Assembly: GCA_937982665.1 (NCBI GenBank)
Contig: CALJLD010000244.1
Location: 1 to 64,000 of the forward strand
Source: an uncultured Planctomycetales bacterium
GTDB taxonomy: Bacteria > Planctomycetota > Planctomycetia > Pirellulales > S012-138
Direction of reading: 5' to 3'
DNA: 64,000 bases
Positions within the stretch are counted from its first letter, which is position 1, and each line of letters starts with the position of its first letter. Below are positions 1 through 8,492 of the stretch, piece after piece. A model generated the notes under the pieces. It was given only the letters and a program-made list of their open reading frames with translations. It had not been told where the DNA came from and did no database searches. Position numbers and translations under genes: made by a program.

Positions 1-69
1 AGTTTTGAAAAAAATCTGCGGCGCGCGGATCTCGCGCGAAAAATGCTTCTCGGCCGAGATCCAAATCCG

Positions 70-175
70 GGATTACGCCCTGATTACACCCGGGGTTACC
101 ACCCGCCATTGCACCCGGGGTTACGCCCGGGGTTACACCCTGGGTCACGGGCAATTTTGCCGGGGTTACACCCAG
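70..175. repeat. Degenerate short tandem repeat (CCGGGGTTAC-type unit)
   Basis: About six imperfect copies of a 10-13 bp unit close to CCGGGGTTACACCC occur in a row (for example around 98-109, 114-139 and 158-171). The short reading frames across it translate to repetitive Gly/Tyr/Arg or Pro/Leu/Gly strings and look non-coding. No gene was recognised in 1-836; it holds only this array and the palindromic repeats listed next. Confidence 0.6.
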
Positions 176-347
176 CATTGCGGACGATTTGGAGAGTTGG
201 CGACCGGAAATGCTGGCTGAGATTCTTTTCGCGCGAAAGGTAACGCCGCACGTGAGCGCGAGATTTTGGCGCGGAAAGACGTTTCTCCCATCATCCTCGA
301 AATTGCACTTTGCAGATGTGCAGCTTTTGTGGCAAAGCGCGCCCTCC

Positions 348-495
348 GTCATTCCTGTGAAGACGGGAATCCAGAATATGGCAAAGACGCCGGGTGAAAC
401 AACAACGCATGACAAGAGCAGCACATCCCAACTCGGATTAATGACCGACAAGTCACAGCAAACTTGACTGGATTCCCGCCTGCGCGGGAATGACG
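348..495. repeat. REP-like inverted doublet
   Basis: Two arms in inverted orientation: 348-374 (GTCATTCC...GGGAATCCAG, partly decayed) and 469-495 (TGGATTCCCG...GGGAATGACG, itself a perfect hairpin). The same two-arm unit occurs intact at 11172-11244 and decayed at 2723-2783 and 26620-26691. This is the architecture of a non-autonomous REP/BIME-type element. Confidence 0.7.
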
Positions 496-539
496 TTTGA
501 GTGGCATTGGGTGGCTCGACACCCCAAGTTCGGCACCTT

Positions 540-580
540 ACGAATGCAAGCACCTAATTTTTAATGCCCTGCTTCTGCCG
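540..580 (-). pseudogene. Remnant of the rhomboid gene 3' end
   Basis: Bases 540-580 align with 1493-1535, which is the last codons and downstream flank of the rhomboid gene. On the minus strand the remnant reads RQKQGIKN-stop, against RQKHGINN-stop in the intact gene. The match is about 40 bp with few differences, so a segmental duplication left this tail behind. Confidence 0.55.
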
Positions 581-589
581 CCGGGGTGC

Positions 590-612
590 CACTGCTGGCT
601 GGCCCAGCAGTG
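590..612. repeat. CACTGCTGG palindrome
   Basis: A 23-bp interrupted palindrome, CACTGCTGG-ctgg-CCCAGCAGTG. It is related to the palindromes inside the two 92-bp repeats (700-722 and 1371-1393). Confidence 0.6.
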
Positions 613-636
613 CTCTTCTTTGGTTTCAGGAGCGGG

Positions 637-728
637 ACCGTCCGTGCGAGACCAGTTGAATTTAACAAGCGTGTAGGCTGTCGACTTCCGCGTGAACCAC
701 ACTGCTGGACAAGCCAGCAGTGGCACCC
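637..728. repeat. 92-bp direct repeat, copy 1
   Basis: Bases 637-728 match 1308-1399 over 92 bp with about six substitutions, in the same orientation. Each copy ends in the palindrome CACTGCTGG-acaag-CCAGCAGTG followed by GCACCC. The two copies bracket the hypothetical gene at 837-1298. Confidence 0.75.
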
Positions 729-836
729 GCGCGCGGAACGCCAAGCCAACACGCACAACACAGCACATCGAAGCTCCCAAAACGGGTGTGAGCATTGCAC
801 CCACGGCCTCCCGAGCAGCAAAACTCCCCCACCACA

Positions 837-1298
837 TCAGTGCTCTTCTTGCTTTCCGCCTTCGCGGATAACGCAATACACTTCCACCGTGCAATCTGGG
901 TTGCGGAAGTCGATGAAGTCTTGGGCTTCCGAGTGCCAGCGAATATGGAGTTCGTTGCGCTTCCGCGTTATCTGCAGCTGATTGTTGTTTAAGGCTTCGT
1001 GCTGACTAATGGAGATTCGGAAGATGTTGTTTTCTTTGGCTGCCTCATCCGTATCCCAACCGACTGCGACGCGTAGATGCTCTTCGGTTAACTCGTCGAC
1101 GCGTTCTGCATTGACGCTTGCCGACTCGATGTGAAGTTCGGGCGCAGCCAGATGGCCCAGCGGGCAATCGAGATTCGGCTTCGTGCACACATTCAGATCC
1201 AGGCCATTCTCGGTGATACTCAGTTCACAACTTTCGACTTCAAAGACGCACGGCTCTCCAAGGTGCGTACTTACGACTTGATTTTCTTGAGCGTGCAT
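837..1298 (-). CDS. Hypothetical protein (153 aa), flanked by direct repeats
   Basis: I do not recognise the family. The product is hydrophilic and acidic, with no signal peptide or membrane segment, and its 153-codon frame starts at ATG. It has the mixed composition of a real protein (many Glu, Asn, Val) and few Arg, unlike the shadow frames around it. The start codon is only 10 bp from the 92-bp repeat at 1308-1399, so its leader and promoter must lie in or beyond that repeat; the other copy lies downstream. The gene therefore sits on a repeat-bounded cassette between the rhomboid gene and a duplicated fragment of that gene's tail. Confidence 0.6.
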   Translation of the reverse strand: MHAQENQVVSTHLGEPCVFEVESCELSITENGLDLNVCTKPNLDCPLGHLAAPELHIESASVNAERVDELTEEHLRVAVGWDTDEAAKENNIFRISISQHEALNNNQLQITRKRNELHIRWHSEAQDFIDFRNPDCTVEVYCVIREGGKQEEH

Positions 1299-1307
1299 GG
1301 CGGCAGC

Positions 1308-1399
1308 ACCGTCCGTGCGAGACCAGGTGAATTTAACACGCGTCTAGGCTGCCGACTTCCGCGTGAACCACACTGTTGGACAAGCCAGCAGTGGCACCC
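1308..1399. repeat. 92-bp direct repeat, copy 2
   Basis: Second copy of the repeat at 637-728. It includes the palindrome at 1371-1393, which carries one substitution (CACTGTTGG). It lies directly upstream of the hypothetical gene's start. Confidence 0.75.
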
Positions 1400-1465
1400 A
1401 AGTGGAAACACTGGCAGAGCCAGTGGCACCCATGCACCTTCTCTCGGGTGCTCGGCAGAGCACAG

Positions 1466-1494
1466 TCGTTACTTCCGCGCTCGCGGGAATGACG
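1466..1494. repeat. Single REP-like arm
   Basis: CGTTACTTCC...CGCGGGAATGACG matches the right arm of the REP doublets. It lies just beyond the rhomboid stop codon, as the arm at 469-495 lies just beyond the rhomboid tail remnant. Confidence 0.5.
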
Positions 1495-1507
1495 AATTGC
1501 AAGGCGG

Positions 1508-2410
1508 CTAATTATTAATGCCGTGCTTCTGCCGTTCTTTGGCTTTGCGTGAAGCCGCTTCCAGGATCTTCTTTTCTTTCCGCGTCAGGCTGTCCTGACC
1601 TTGCTCGGAGATCTTTGCCAGGATGGCATCCACCTGAGCTTCCAAGTTCTCTTCGGCGTCGTCCGAATCATACGAGTCCCGTTCGCGCGGCTGGTGAATC
1701 TTCAGCTTCGGTCGGTTGATCCGCCGCTTCACGCCTTTGAGCGAGAACTGCGTTTGGATCGGCGAGGCCAGGGTCCAGCCTGTTGTATAGAAGACAAAGC
1801 CCATAAACGCTCCGCCCAGATGCGCGGCATACGCAATGTGTGACGTATCGGGAACTCCACTCGCATCGGAGAGTAGCCGTAGGACATCGATGCCCACGAC
1901 AATCATCGCCAAGACATATGCCGGCACGGCAGCGCCCCAAAACAGCAAAGTTCTGCGGGGATCATGCAGCACGCTCACTATGATCAAACCCACCACGCCG
2001 CCGGAAGCTCCCACCACGATGGAGAGTCGCTGATCACCGATCAGAAAGTTGCAACCCAGCCAGATCAGGCCGGAGAGAATGATTGTGGAAAGATAGAATT
2101 CCAGGAAACGCCGCTTACCGTGAATGGCCTCAACGTCGCTGCCAAAGAGGTACAGCCCCCACATGTTGAACAGCAGGTGCATAATGCCGGAATGTGCAAA
2201 GCCATAGGTCAGCAGCTGCCACAGGTTCCACGGTTTGCTGAAGACCAGGCTTTCCAGCGCCATGGACCGGGCGAGTTGATGCTTGGCCAGCCAATCAACG
2301 ACAAATACTCCCACATTGATGATGATCATCAAAGCCACGGCCGAGAGCTGAGAGTTCAGCACAATGCCGCGCGGAGTTTCGCGATAGTAGTCCCTGTCGT
2401 GCAGTCCCAT
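1508..2410 (-). CDS. Rhomboid family intramembrane serine protease
   Basis: Integral membrane protease that cleaves substrate proteins within the membrane. The catalytic serine is in the GASGG motif and the catalytic histidine in AAHLGGAFMG near the end of the membrane core. Hydrophobic segments (LMIIINVGVFVVDWL, FYLSTIILSGLIWLG, VVGLIIVSVLHD, VLAMIVVGIDVL and others) give about six helices. A charged C-terminal tail of about 80 residues rich in Lys, Arg and Glu follows in the cytoplasm. I chose ATG 2410, giving MGLHDRDYYR, because that N-terminus is characteristic of planctomycete rhomboids. ATG 2476 in the same frame would add 22 residues. The physiological substrate is unknown. Confidence 0.9.
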   Translation of the reverse strand: MGLHDRDYYRETPRGIVLNSQLSAVALMIIINVGVFVVDWLAKHQLARSMALESLVFSKPWNLWQLLTYGFAHSGIMHLLFNMWGLYLFGSDVEAIHGKRRFLEFYLSTIILSGLIWLGCNFLIGDQRLSIVVGASGGVVGLIIVSVLHDPRRTLLFWGAAVPAYVLAMIVVGIDVLRLLSDASGVPDTSHIAYAAHLGGAFMGFVFYTTGWTLASPIQTQFSLKGVKRRINRPKLKIHQPRERDSYDSDDAEENLEAQVDAILAKISEQGQDSLTRKEKKILEAASRKAKERQKHGINN

Positions 2411-2722
2411 AGCGGGCTTGTTGTCCCATCTGTAGCGTCTGCGGCCAGCAACGACCGCATCCTGCGTTGCATCCATGGAAAGCGACGGGATTTGGCAAGA
2501 TTCCCTGCGGCTTTTCTGCGGTGGCGAAAGCCTGTCGCCCGCGTTGCCGCCTGGGGACAACGCTTCCAGAAGTATTATATCGCCGCGGGATATTACGCAA
2601 CTCAGGGAAACGAAAACACCCGTCGAGGCCTGGACCTCGGCGGGTGGGTTTGTGAAAAATCGCGCAAATTGCGGATGCAAGGTTGTCTAACGGAAATCGG
2701 CCTGCCGATCATTGCCGCGAAT

Positions 2723-2783
2723 GTGGGAATCCAGCCCGCCACCTGTTGTCCGCTGTGGTTTCCGCCTTTAAGGGAATGACGGA
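2723..2783. repeat. Degraded REP-like doublet
   Basis: TGTGGGAATCCAGCCCGCC on the left and AAGGGAATGACGG on the right resemble decayed arms of the 11172-11244 element. It lies in the gap between the secretin-repeat gene and the rhomboid gene. Confidence 0.45.
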
Positions 2784-2819
2784 AAGCGCGATGGTTCAGT
2801 CATCAAAGATCATGGAGAA

Positions 2820-4595
2820 CTATTCCTCCAAAACCTGCACAACAAAAATGGCCGTGCTGGTATCCGTAGGCGAAACGCCCAGAACGGTGAAATTGCCAGG
2901 TTGCGTGAGAATCTGCGTTGAAGTTTGGGCAATGAACTCGGTCGGGGAGCCTCCTTGCCCTCCGTTGAACATCCGATTGCGCTGCAAGTCAACATTCAGA
3001 TTCAAATTCAGGCGATCTCCAGCCCCGGCGAGAACTCCCGATGCTTGGAAATCAAAAGAGCTTTCCGTTTCCATCGCGTGGTTCGGCCCGCGGTTGATTC
3101 GCCCACGGCATTCAATCTGCGCTGTTGTGTTGACCATCAATTGGCCGGCCAGATTCAGGTTTTCAAAGCCATAGCTGGCAAGTTCCTCCGCCACCGGATG
3201 AAGTTCTTCGGGCAGGTTGTTGCCGTCCTCGCTGTCATTTGAGAGCCAGATGATACGGACTTTGTAAGCATCTTGGCTTGCGTGCCCGTTTGTTGGCGCG
3301 GAAGTGGAGATTTGCTCCTGGGCGGGCATGTCCAGTTTTTCCAGAATTGCCTTAACGAGTTCTGTATCCGCGGGAGTTCCATAGAAGATGATCGCGTTGT
3401 TGTCTGAGTTGTGAGACATCCGCGCTCCCGGCGCTCCATGCATCAATGTCTGCAGCACGCCTATCGCATCGGCGGCGGAGATTGCGGTCAGCGGAAGTGT
3501 GGTCAAGGTCCGATCATCCTCTTGTGAGGGCACGTCAACTTGTTTCAACACGTCGCCGATGTAATCCACCAATTCCTTCCTCTCTGTCGCGCAACTGACA
3601 AAGAGTGCGTTTCGCTCCTCGTCTGGCACAATCCGCACCGCGTTGTTGCCGTCAAACGCGCCGCCACCAAGCATCTGATTCAGAAAATTCGCCGTCTCGA
3701 CTGCGGTGGCGTACCTCAGCCAAAAGATGTGGAACTCTTCCGCGACTGCTTCTTCTTTGTTGTCTCCGCTGTTGCCTTCAGTACTCCTGTCGAGCTCTTT
3801 GAGGACCGATTCGACAAGTTCTTTGTTTTTGTTCGACCCGGCAAAGATGATCGAATTCGTTCGTACATCGATAGCGAACCTGGCCGCCGGCCCTGCAGCC
3901 CCAAGAAGCGTTCGCAATACGTCAACGGCTTCGTTTGCATCCGTCGCCTTTAACGCAAAGACAGTGATTCCGTATTCCGGCTCCGAGGTTTGTTCTTTTA
4001 CTGCGCGAGTGTCCAAGTTCCCAATGATCGCTTCGACAACTGCTAACTCGTCCGGCGAACCGCGTCCGAGAATTGAGTTCGTGATGGCTTCAGGGACGAG
4101 GGTGATGTCTTTGCCATGCATCAGTTGCATCAGCACATTAGCGACTTCCCGGCATTCGCTTTCATGCAAAACAAAGACCTTGATCTCTTCTGCACGCCCG
4201 GCCGGTTGATCCGCACTCTTCAACAAATCCGCGATCCGCGTCTGTTCCTCGGCGGGACCGTTGGCGATCACCGTATTGGTTCGCTCATCGGCGGCGAGTT
4301 GTGTGTTTTCAGGTCGCAGCGTTTGATAAATAATCCGCACGGCGTCCTCAGCGCCCATCTGTTGCAGCGGATACAGGCGGAGTTCGTTGTCGCCATCGTC
4401 AGTGTTTGACTGGCCAAAGCTTTGTCCTTGCGAGGATGTCTCAGCGACGCTCGCCAGTTGTGTTGCCGCTTCTTGGGCGGACGCTTCCTGTTCGGAAGGC
4501 TGCGGTGGCGCGTCTTGCCCAGTCAAAATTGGCGGGGCGCCAAAAGCAACAATCCCCAGCAAAGCTGACAACGTGAGAACCGATTTCAACATCAT
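2820..4595 (-). CDS. Exported protein with five secretin-N-like repeats
   Basis: A 591-residue exported protein with a hydrophobic signal segment at residues 5-25. It has five repeats of the secretin N-terminal (NolW/GspD N1-type) fold at about 72-128, 137-195, 209-270, 287-354 and 363-422. Each follows the pattern hydrophobic strand, 'A.D A..V L..L', then 'R TN.II..G'. The C-terminal 150 residues do not show the secretin channel domain, so this is probably a periplasmic scaffold or partner rather than a pore. It lies downstream of the ECF sigma and anti-sigma genes on the same strand, probably as the third gene of that operon, and has a strong ribosome-binding site of its own. Which secretion or adhesion apparatus it serves is not evident here. 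Confidence 0.75.
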   Translation of the reverse strand: MMLKSVLTLSALLGIVAFGAPPILTGQDAPPQPSEQEASAQEAATQLASVAETSSQGQSFGQSNTDDGDNELRLYPLQQMGAEDAVRIIYQTLRPENTQLAADERTNTVIANGPAEEQTRIADLLKSADQPAGRAEEIKVFVLHESECREVANVLMQLMHGKDITLVPEAITNSILGRGSPDELAVVEAIIGNLDTRAVKEQTSEPEYGITVFALKATDANEAVDVLRTLLGAAGPAARFAIDVRTNSIIFAGSNKNKELVESVLKELDRSTEGNSGDNKEEAVAEEFHIFWLRYATAVETANFLNQMLGGGAFDGNNAVRIVPDEERNALFVSCATERKELVDYIGDVLKQVDVPSQEDDRTLTTLPLTAISAADAIGVLQTLMHGAPGARMSHNSDNNAIIFYGTPADTELVKAILEKLDMPAQEQISTSAPTNGHASQDAYKVRIIWLSNDSEDGNNLPEELHPVAEELASYGFENLNLAGQLMVNTTAQIECRGRINRGPNHAMETESSFDFQASGVLAGAGDRLNLNLNVDLQRNRMFNGGQGGSPTEFIAQTSTQILTQPGNFTVLGVSPTDTSTAIFVVQVLEE

Positions 4596-4601
4596 GAATA
4601 T

Positions 4602-4606
4602 CTCCT
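4602..4606 (-). promoter_or_regulatory. Shine-Dalgarno for the secretin-repeat gene
   Basis: AGGAG on the minus strand, six bases upstream of the ATG at 4595. It is one of the few canonical ribosome-binding sites in the window and fixes this start. Confidence 0.7.
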
Positions 4607-4703
4607 GTTAACGCAATAAATCGCGGTGTGATTTGAAACTCTGATCGAAAGGACTTTGACTCACAAACAGCTGGGCGTCTCGTTTGTAGACGCTAAGACA
4701 GAA

Positions 4704-5414
4704 CTACGGACGCGGTGGCTCCGCTCCTTCCTTGGGCGGCTCCATCATCCAAACGATGGTGACTTTGGGGTTATTCGATTTGACTTTGAGTTGGTCGAAG
4801 CGAGATTCGCCCACCTGACGCACGAGCGATGGCAACACCTCGCGACTGTTGTTGGCCGTGGCGATTGCGTTGTTGCCGACAACGGAATCTGATGGACTCA
4901 CGGCATTGGGATCGTCCGAAACGTGACCAGCGCCGGCACGCGCGGCCAGCAGCGCATCCACATTCCGATTGCGGTCTGGGATGAGATTGTGGTCAGCGTC
5001 CGAAAGCCCTTCGGTGGAATTCTCTTGATTGGATGATGGCGGATTGTTGGCGAACTCGTCCGCCGATCCCCAAAGTTGCATCGCCAGCACACCGGCCACA
5101 AGCACAACGGCCGCGGCGGCGATCCACTGCCAGGCGATCTTGTGTTCGCGATGCGGAGGCCGGGAAGGCCGATTGGCCGGCAAGGGCGACTCCGCGATGA
5201 GCGTTTGAATTCCCTCAGCAATCTCTGCCGACATGTCAGGCGAGAACACCTCGTCATCGGCGGTCTTGTCCGCGAGCGCCGCATACAGCATGCCGCATTC
5301 GGCAACCGCAGCGCGGCAACTCTCGCATTCGCTCAAGTGATCTTCAAACTCGTCGCGCGCGGCCGGCGACAAGTCACGATCCAGATAGTCGTCAAGTAAG
5401 TTGCAGTGGGACAT
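4704..5414 (-). CDS. Zinc-finger anti-sigma factor
   Basis: Predicted membrane-bound anti-sigma factor of 236 residues. The N-terminus carries a zf-HC2 motif (His26-x3-Cys30-x2-Cys33) of the ZAS type that binds and inactivates an ECF sigma factor. One membrane segment follows at about residues 90-112 (WIAAAAVVLVAGVLAMQLWG), then a 120-residue extracytoplasmic region with no recognised sensor domain. The gene starts 18 bp after the stop of the sigma factor gene, which is the usual cognate arrangement. Release of the sigma factor presumably follows an envelope signal. Confidence 0.88.
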   Translation of the reverse strand: MSHCNLLDDYLDRDLSPAARDEFEDHLSECESCRAAVAECGMLYAALADKTADDEVFSPDMSAEIAEGIQTLIAESPLPANRPSRPPHREHKIAWQWIAAAAVVLVAGVLAMQLWGSADEFANNPPSSNQENSTEGLSDADHNLIPDRNRNVDALLAARAGAGHVSDDPNAVSPSDSVVGNNAIATANNSREVLPSLVRQVGESRFDQLKVKSNNPKVTIVWMMEPPKEGAEPPRP

Positions 5415-5432
5415 GGCGGCGAGCGGTGTGGG

Positions 5433-6065
5433 TCAACGTTTTTGGCGGGCTTTGGCCTGGACGGAGTTGTGACTGACGGAGGTTTGGCTGGTCGATTGTC
5501 GGCGGTCCGTCTTTGTACCTTGAGATGACACTGTCTCTTGAGATGGCACTCCGTTTTGAGCGGCTGTTGCCTTTTCCAGAAACCGTTTGCGCATCGTTGC
5601 TCGGGCGACAGACAAACTTGATTTCACGGCTCTGCGATCAATTTCCAACACCTCGGCGATGTCATCGATGCTGAGTTGTTCGCAAGCGTGCAGCGTGAGA
5701 ACTTCGCGTTGTCTTGGTGGCAAGGCTTTCAATCCCTCCAGCACCGCTGCAACTTCCTCGCGATCCTCCAACAAAGCGGCGTGGTTTCGATTTGCGAAGT
5801 GTCTTGCGGCAACCGCCGACTCATCCTCGGAAAGGGGCTCCAACAGTGGCTGCCGCGCGTTCTTCCGCAACCAGTCGCGAAACACATTGGTGGCAATCCG
5901 CAAGAGCCACGTCCGGGCTGCTGTGTCATCGCGCAGGCTGTCCCGTGCGCGCCACGCGCGGAGGAACGTCTCTTGCGCCAGATCGGCCGCTTCATGCGGA
6001 TCGCCGGTAAGACGATGCAGGAAACGCAAAACCCGATCCAAATGCGCTGCCAGCAATTCAGTCAC
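5433..6065 (-). CDS. RNA polymerase ECF sigma factor
   Basis: Sigma-70 family ECF factor of about 210 residues from this start. Region 2 includes HRLTGDPHEAADLAQETFLR and 'ARTWLLRIATNVFRDWLR'. Region 4 includes LPPRQREVLTLHACEQLSID followed by the helix-turn-helix 'DIAEVLEIDRRAVKSSLSVAR'. The C-terminal tail is Ser/Thr/Gln-rich. I chose GTG 6065; a TTG at 6134 would add a 23-residue Arg-rich stretch encoded over an inverted repeat, which looks non-coding. The next gene is its predicted anti-sigma factor, and the secretin-repeat gene lies beyond. Confidence 0.88.
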   Translation of the reverse strand: MTELLAAHLDRVLRFLHRLTGDPHEAADLAQETFLRAWRARDSLRDDTAARTWLLRIATNVFRDWLRKNARQPLLEPLSEDESAVAARHFANRNHAALLEDREEVAAVLEGLKALPPRQREVLTLHACEQLSIDDIAEVLEIDRRAVKSSLSVARATMRKRFLEKATAAQNGVPSQETVSSQGTKTDRRQSTSQTSVSHNSVQAKARQKR

Positions 6066-6220
6066 AGCAAAACGCGCTCGGAGGAATCTGCACCAACGGC
6101 GTAAGCCGTTACGCCTGCTGCGGTGAGTTTCCAAGAGAATAGACGCCCGGGACGTAGCAGGGTCAAAAGAAATCCGCGGGAAGGCAATGATCCACAGAAA
6201 GGACGTCGTTTCGCGTGTTG

Positions 6221-6682
6221 TTAGTCCAATCGCCCGAACATTTCCTCAAGCGTTGTTTGCCGAAAGCGGAAGATCTTCTCTAACTCCGGCAGCACCAGCG
6301 GCTTGTGAAAGATTCGCCCAAGCCAGCCAAATGGCAATGCATAGTGGATCTCATCTCGCATCTCCACGCCGCCGGGGATTTCCGAGAAGTGGTGTTGATG
6401 ATGCCACAGCTTGTATGGCCCAACCCGCTGTTCATCTACGAAGTAGTCTGGCTGTTGGACGTGCGAGATCTCCGTGACCCAGGTGGTGCGGAACGCCGGG
6501 AGCGGACGCACGCGGTACATCAGCATCATCCCAGGTCGCATTTCATCAAACTCATCCAGACATTCAAACGCCAGCGACGGCGGCGTGATCTTGGACAGGT
6601 TCCTGGGATTGGAGAAGAACTCCCAGGCTTCCGTCCGCGAAATGGGCAGACACTGAGTTCGCTGTAGCGTGTAAACCTTCAC
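6221..6682 (-). CDS. SRPBCC family protein
   Basis: A 153-residue START/Bet v1-like (SRPBCC) protein. It begins VKVYTLQRTQCLPISRTEAW and includes FFSNPRNLSKITPP and HHFSEIPGGVEMRDEIHYA, hallmarks of the small SRPBCC group often annotated as cyclase/dehydrase- or CDP-paratose-epimerase-associated. A hydrophobic-ligand-binding role follows from the family, but the ligand is unknown. I chose GTG 6682 because it gives the family N-terminus; GTG 6745 would add 21 residues. Monocistronic. Confidence 0.78.
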   Translation of the reverse strand: MKVYTLQRTQCLPISRTEAWEFFSNPRNLSKITPPSLAFECLDEFDEMRPGMMLMYRVRPLPAFRTTWVTEISHVQQPDYFVDEQRVGPYKLWHHQHHFSEIPGGVEMRDEIHYALPFGWLGRIFHKPLVLPELEKIFRFRQTTLEEMFGRLD

Positions 6683-7291
6683 AAGGAGATTCCACAAGTT
6701 GGAATGATGTCTGACGCCGGATGTGTCGGGACGCGTGACCGGCACTGCCGATACCGGGCTTCAAGTATGGCTTCGCCGGAGCGCAGCAGGGGGATTCATT
6801 ACCTTGCGGCCAAAGATATTGAAGTCCGCCCCGCCAAGGTACTAGGTGCTCGCTATCTGCCGCCACTCATGACCAAGCATGCAGGAACATGAATGCGCTC
6901 GTTGCGAGCGGCCTCCGAAGCGGGCCGTCAAGCTGGCCAGTTTGAACGAGCTGGCATCTAGCCGCTTTCTTCAAATCCAATGCACGCTAAGATTAGGATT
7001 CAAACAATCCAATCTGCGCATAAAAAGAGGGCCCTTGCTCGCCGGTGCAAGAGCCCTCAATATCGGCTGCCCGAGGGCGGCATGTGCAGCGCTCGGAGAC
7101 CCACAGCCGTTCGTAAGGTGAGTATCGGGCCGCAGCCGCGGATTTCTCCATTGGGGAGAGGTGACACCGCGAAACGAGTGTAAGCGGTAAAATCGCCCCA
7201 AGCGGTTGCCCTTTCAGCCCTTCACCTGCCCGGACAAATTGCACACTTTTTCCGGCAAGAGCGGCACAGCTTGAACAAAACAGGCCAACTG
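6683..7291. other. Intergenic region between SRPBCC gene and carA
   Basis: No credible gene. It must contain the divergent promoters of the SRPBCC gene and carA, plus the hairpin at 7022-7058. Short frames here are shadows. Confidence 0.5.
7022..7058 (-). terminator. Intrinsic-terminator-like hairpin, minus direction
   Basis: A stem of 12 bp with one mismatch (7027-7038 pairs with 7047-7058, GAGGGC.CTTGC) and an 8-nt loop. Read on the minus strand it is followed at once by TTTTTA, the form of a Rho-independent terminator. No minus-strand gene lies upstream of it. Confidence 0.5.
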
Positions 7292-8464
7292 ATGACAAAA
7301 CCTGCAAAACTTGCCTTGGAAGACGGCGCTGTTTATTCCGGTTATTCCTTCGGGGCGGATGGCGAAGTCACAGGCGAGGTCTGCTTCAATACTTCGATGA
7401 CCGGGTACCAGGAAATCCTCACGGACCCCAGCTACTGCGGGCAAATCGTGACGATGACCTATCCGGAGATCGGCAATTACGGCGTGAATGAGGAAGATGT
7501 CGAAAGCCGACGCCCCTTCTTGTCCGGCTTTGTCGTCCGTGAGTACAGCCGCCGCGCGAGCAACTTTCGCTCGCAAGAGGACTTACGTGACATGCTCGTC
7601 CGGTGTGGCGTTGTCGGAATCGAAGGGATCGATACTCGCGCGTTGGTTCGCCGCATTCGTGATCAGGGTGCCCTGCGCGGTGTCCTCTCCACGACCGACC
7701 TGGATGATGCCAGCCTGGTCGCCAAGGCCAAAGCCAGCCCCAGTATGCTGGGTCGGGATCTTGTGCGAGAAGTTGTATCGGACAAGTCGCACGCTTGGAC
7801 GGAAGGGCTGCATCCGTTGTCCAATCTGGAGAATGCGAGCGATTTCGCCCAAGATGGCTCGCCTATGAGCAATGGCGTTGCTCGGGATGCAATCGGCGAT
7901 CGGCCGCATGTTGTCGCGATGGATTACGGAATGAAATGGAACATTCCCCGCCACCTGGCCCAAATGGGCTGCCGGGTGACCATCGCACCCGGCACAATGT
8001 CCGGTGAAGAGATCCTCGCACTTAAGCCGGACGGGGTATTTCTTTCCAACGGCCCTGGCGATCCTGAGCCGCTGGACTACGCAATCAAAGCTGTGCAACA
8101 CGTTCTGGGAAAGAAGCCGGTGTTCGGCATTTGCCTGGGCCACCAGTTGCTGTCACTCGCCTGCGGAGCGAAGACATTTAAGCTCAAGTTTGGGCACCGG
8201 GGAGCAAATCAGCCGGTCATGGATCACCTGACCGGCAAAATCGAGATCACTTCCCAAAACCACGGATTCGCCGTGGATACGGAAGACTTGCCGTCCGAGT
8301 TGGAGATCACGCACACCAATCTCAATGACGACACCATCGAAGGCGTTCGCCATCGCGAGTTGCCTGCCTTCTCCGTGCAGTACCACCCGGAAGCTTCCGC
8401 TGGCCCGCACGATAGCTCGTATCTTTTCGAGCGATTCATGGAATCGATGGCGACAACCGTCTGA
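7292..8464 (+). CDS. carA: Carbamoyl-phosphate synthase small (glutaminase) subunit
   Basis: Glutamine amidotransferase subunit that hydrolyses glutamine and channels ammonia to CarB for carbamoyl phosphate, feeding pyrimidine and arginine synthesis. The N-terminal CPSase small-chain domain begins KLALEDGAVYSGYSFG. The class I amidotransferase domain carries the nucleophile in GICLGHQLL (about residue 280) and the His/Glu pair in QYHPEAS. Length (390 aa) is normal. I chose ATG 7292; a TTG at 7271 would add seven residues. The large subunit gene is not adjacent, as is common in planctomycetes. Confidence 0.96.
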   Translation: MTKPAKLALEDGAVYSGYSFGADGEVTGEVCFNTSMTGYQEILTDPSYCGQIVTMTYPEIGNYGVNEEDVESRRPFLSGFVVREYSRRASNFRSQEDLRDMLVRCGVVGIEGIDTRALVRRIRDQGALRGVLSTTDLDDASLVAKAKASPSMLGRDLVREVVSDKSHAWTEGLHPLSNLENASDFAQDGSPMSNGVARDAIGDRPHVVAMDYGMKWNIPRHLAQMGCRVTIAPGTMSGEEILALKPDGVFLSNGPGDPEPLDYAIKAVQHVLGKKPVFGICLGHQLLSLACGAKTFKLKFGHRGANQPVMDHLTGKIEITSQNHGFAVDTEDLPSELEITHTNLNDDTIEGVRHRELPAFSVQYHPEASAGPHDSSYLFERFMESMATTV

Positions 8465-8492
8465 CTACAACAGTCTGACTGCACCAGTCTGA

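Noticed and set aside
538..894. Minus-strand frames across the 92-bp repeat and rhomboid remnant
   Set aside because: They run through repeats and non-coding DNA. Only the RQKQGIKN tail has meaning, as a remnant.
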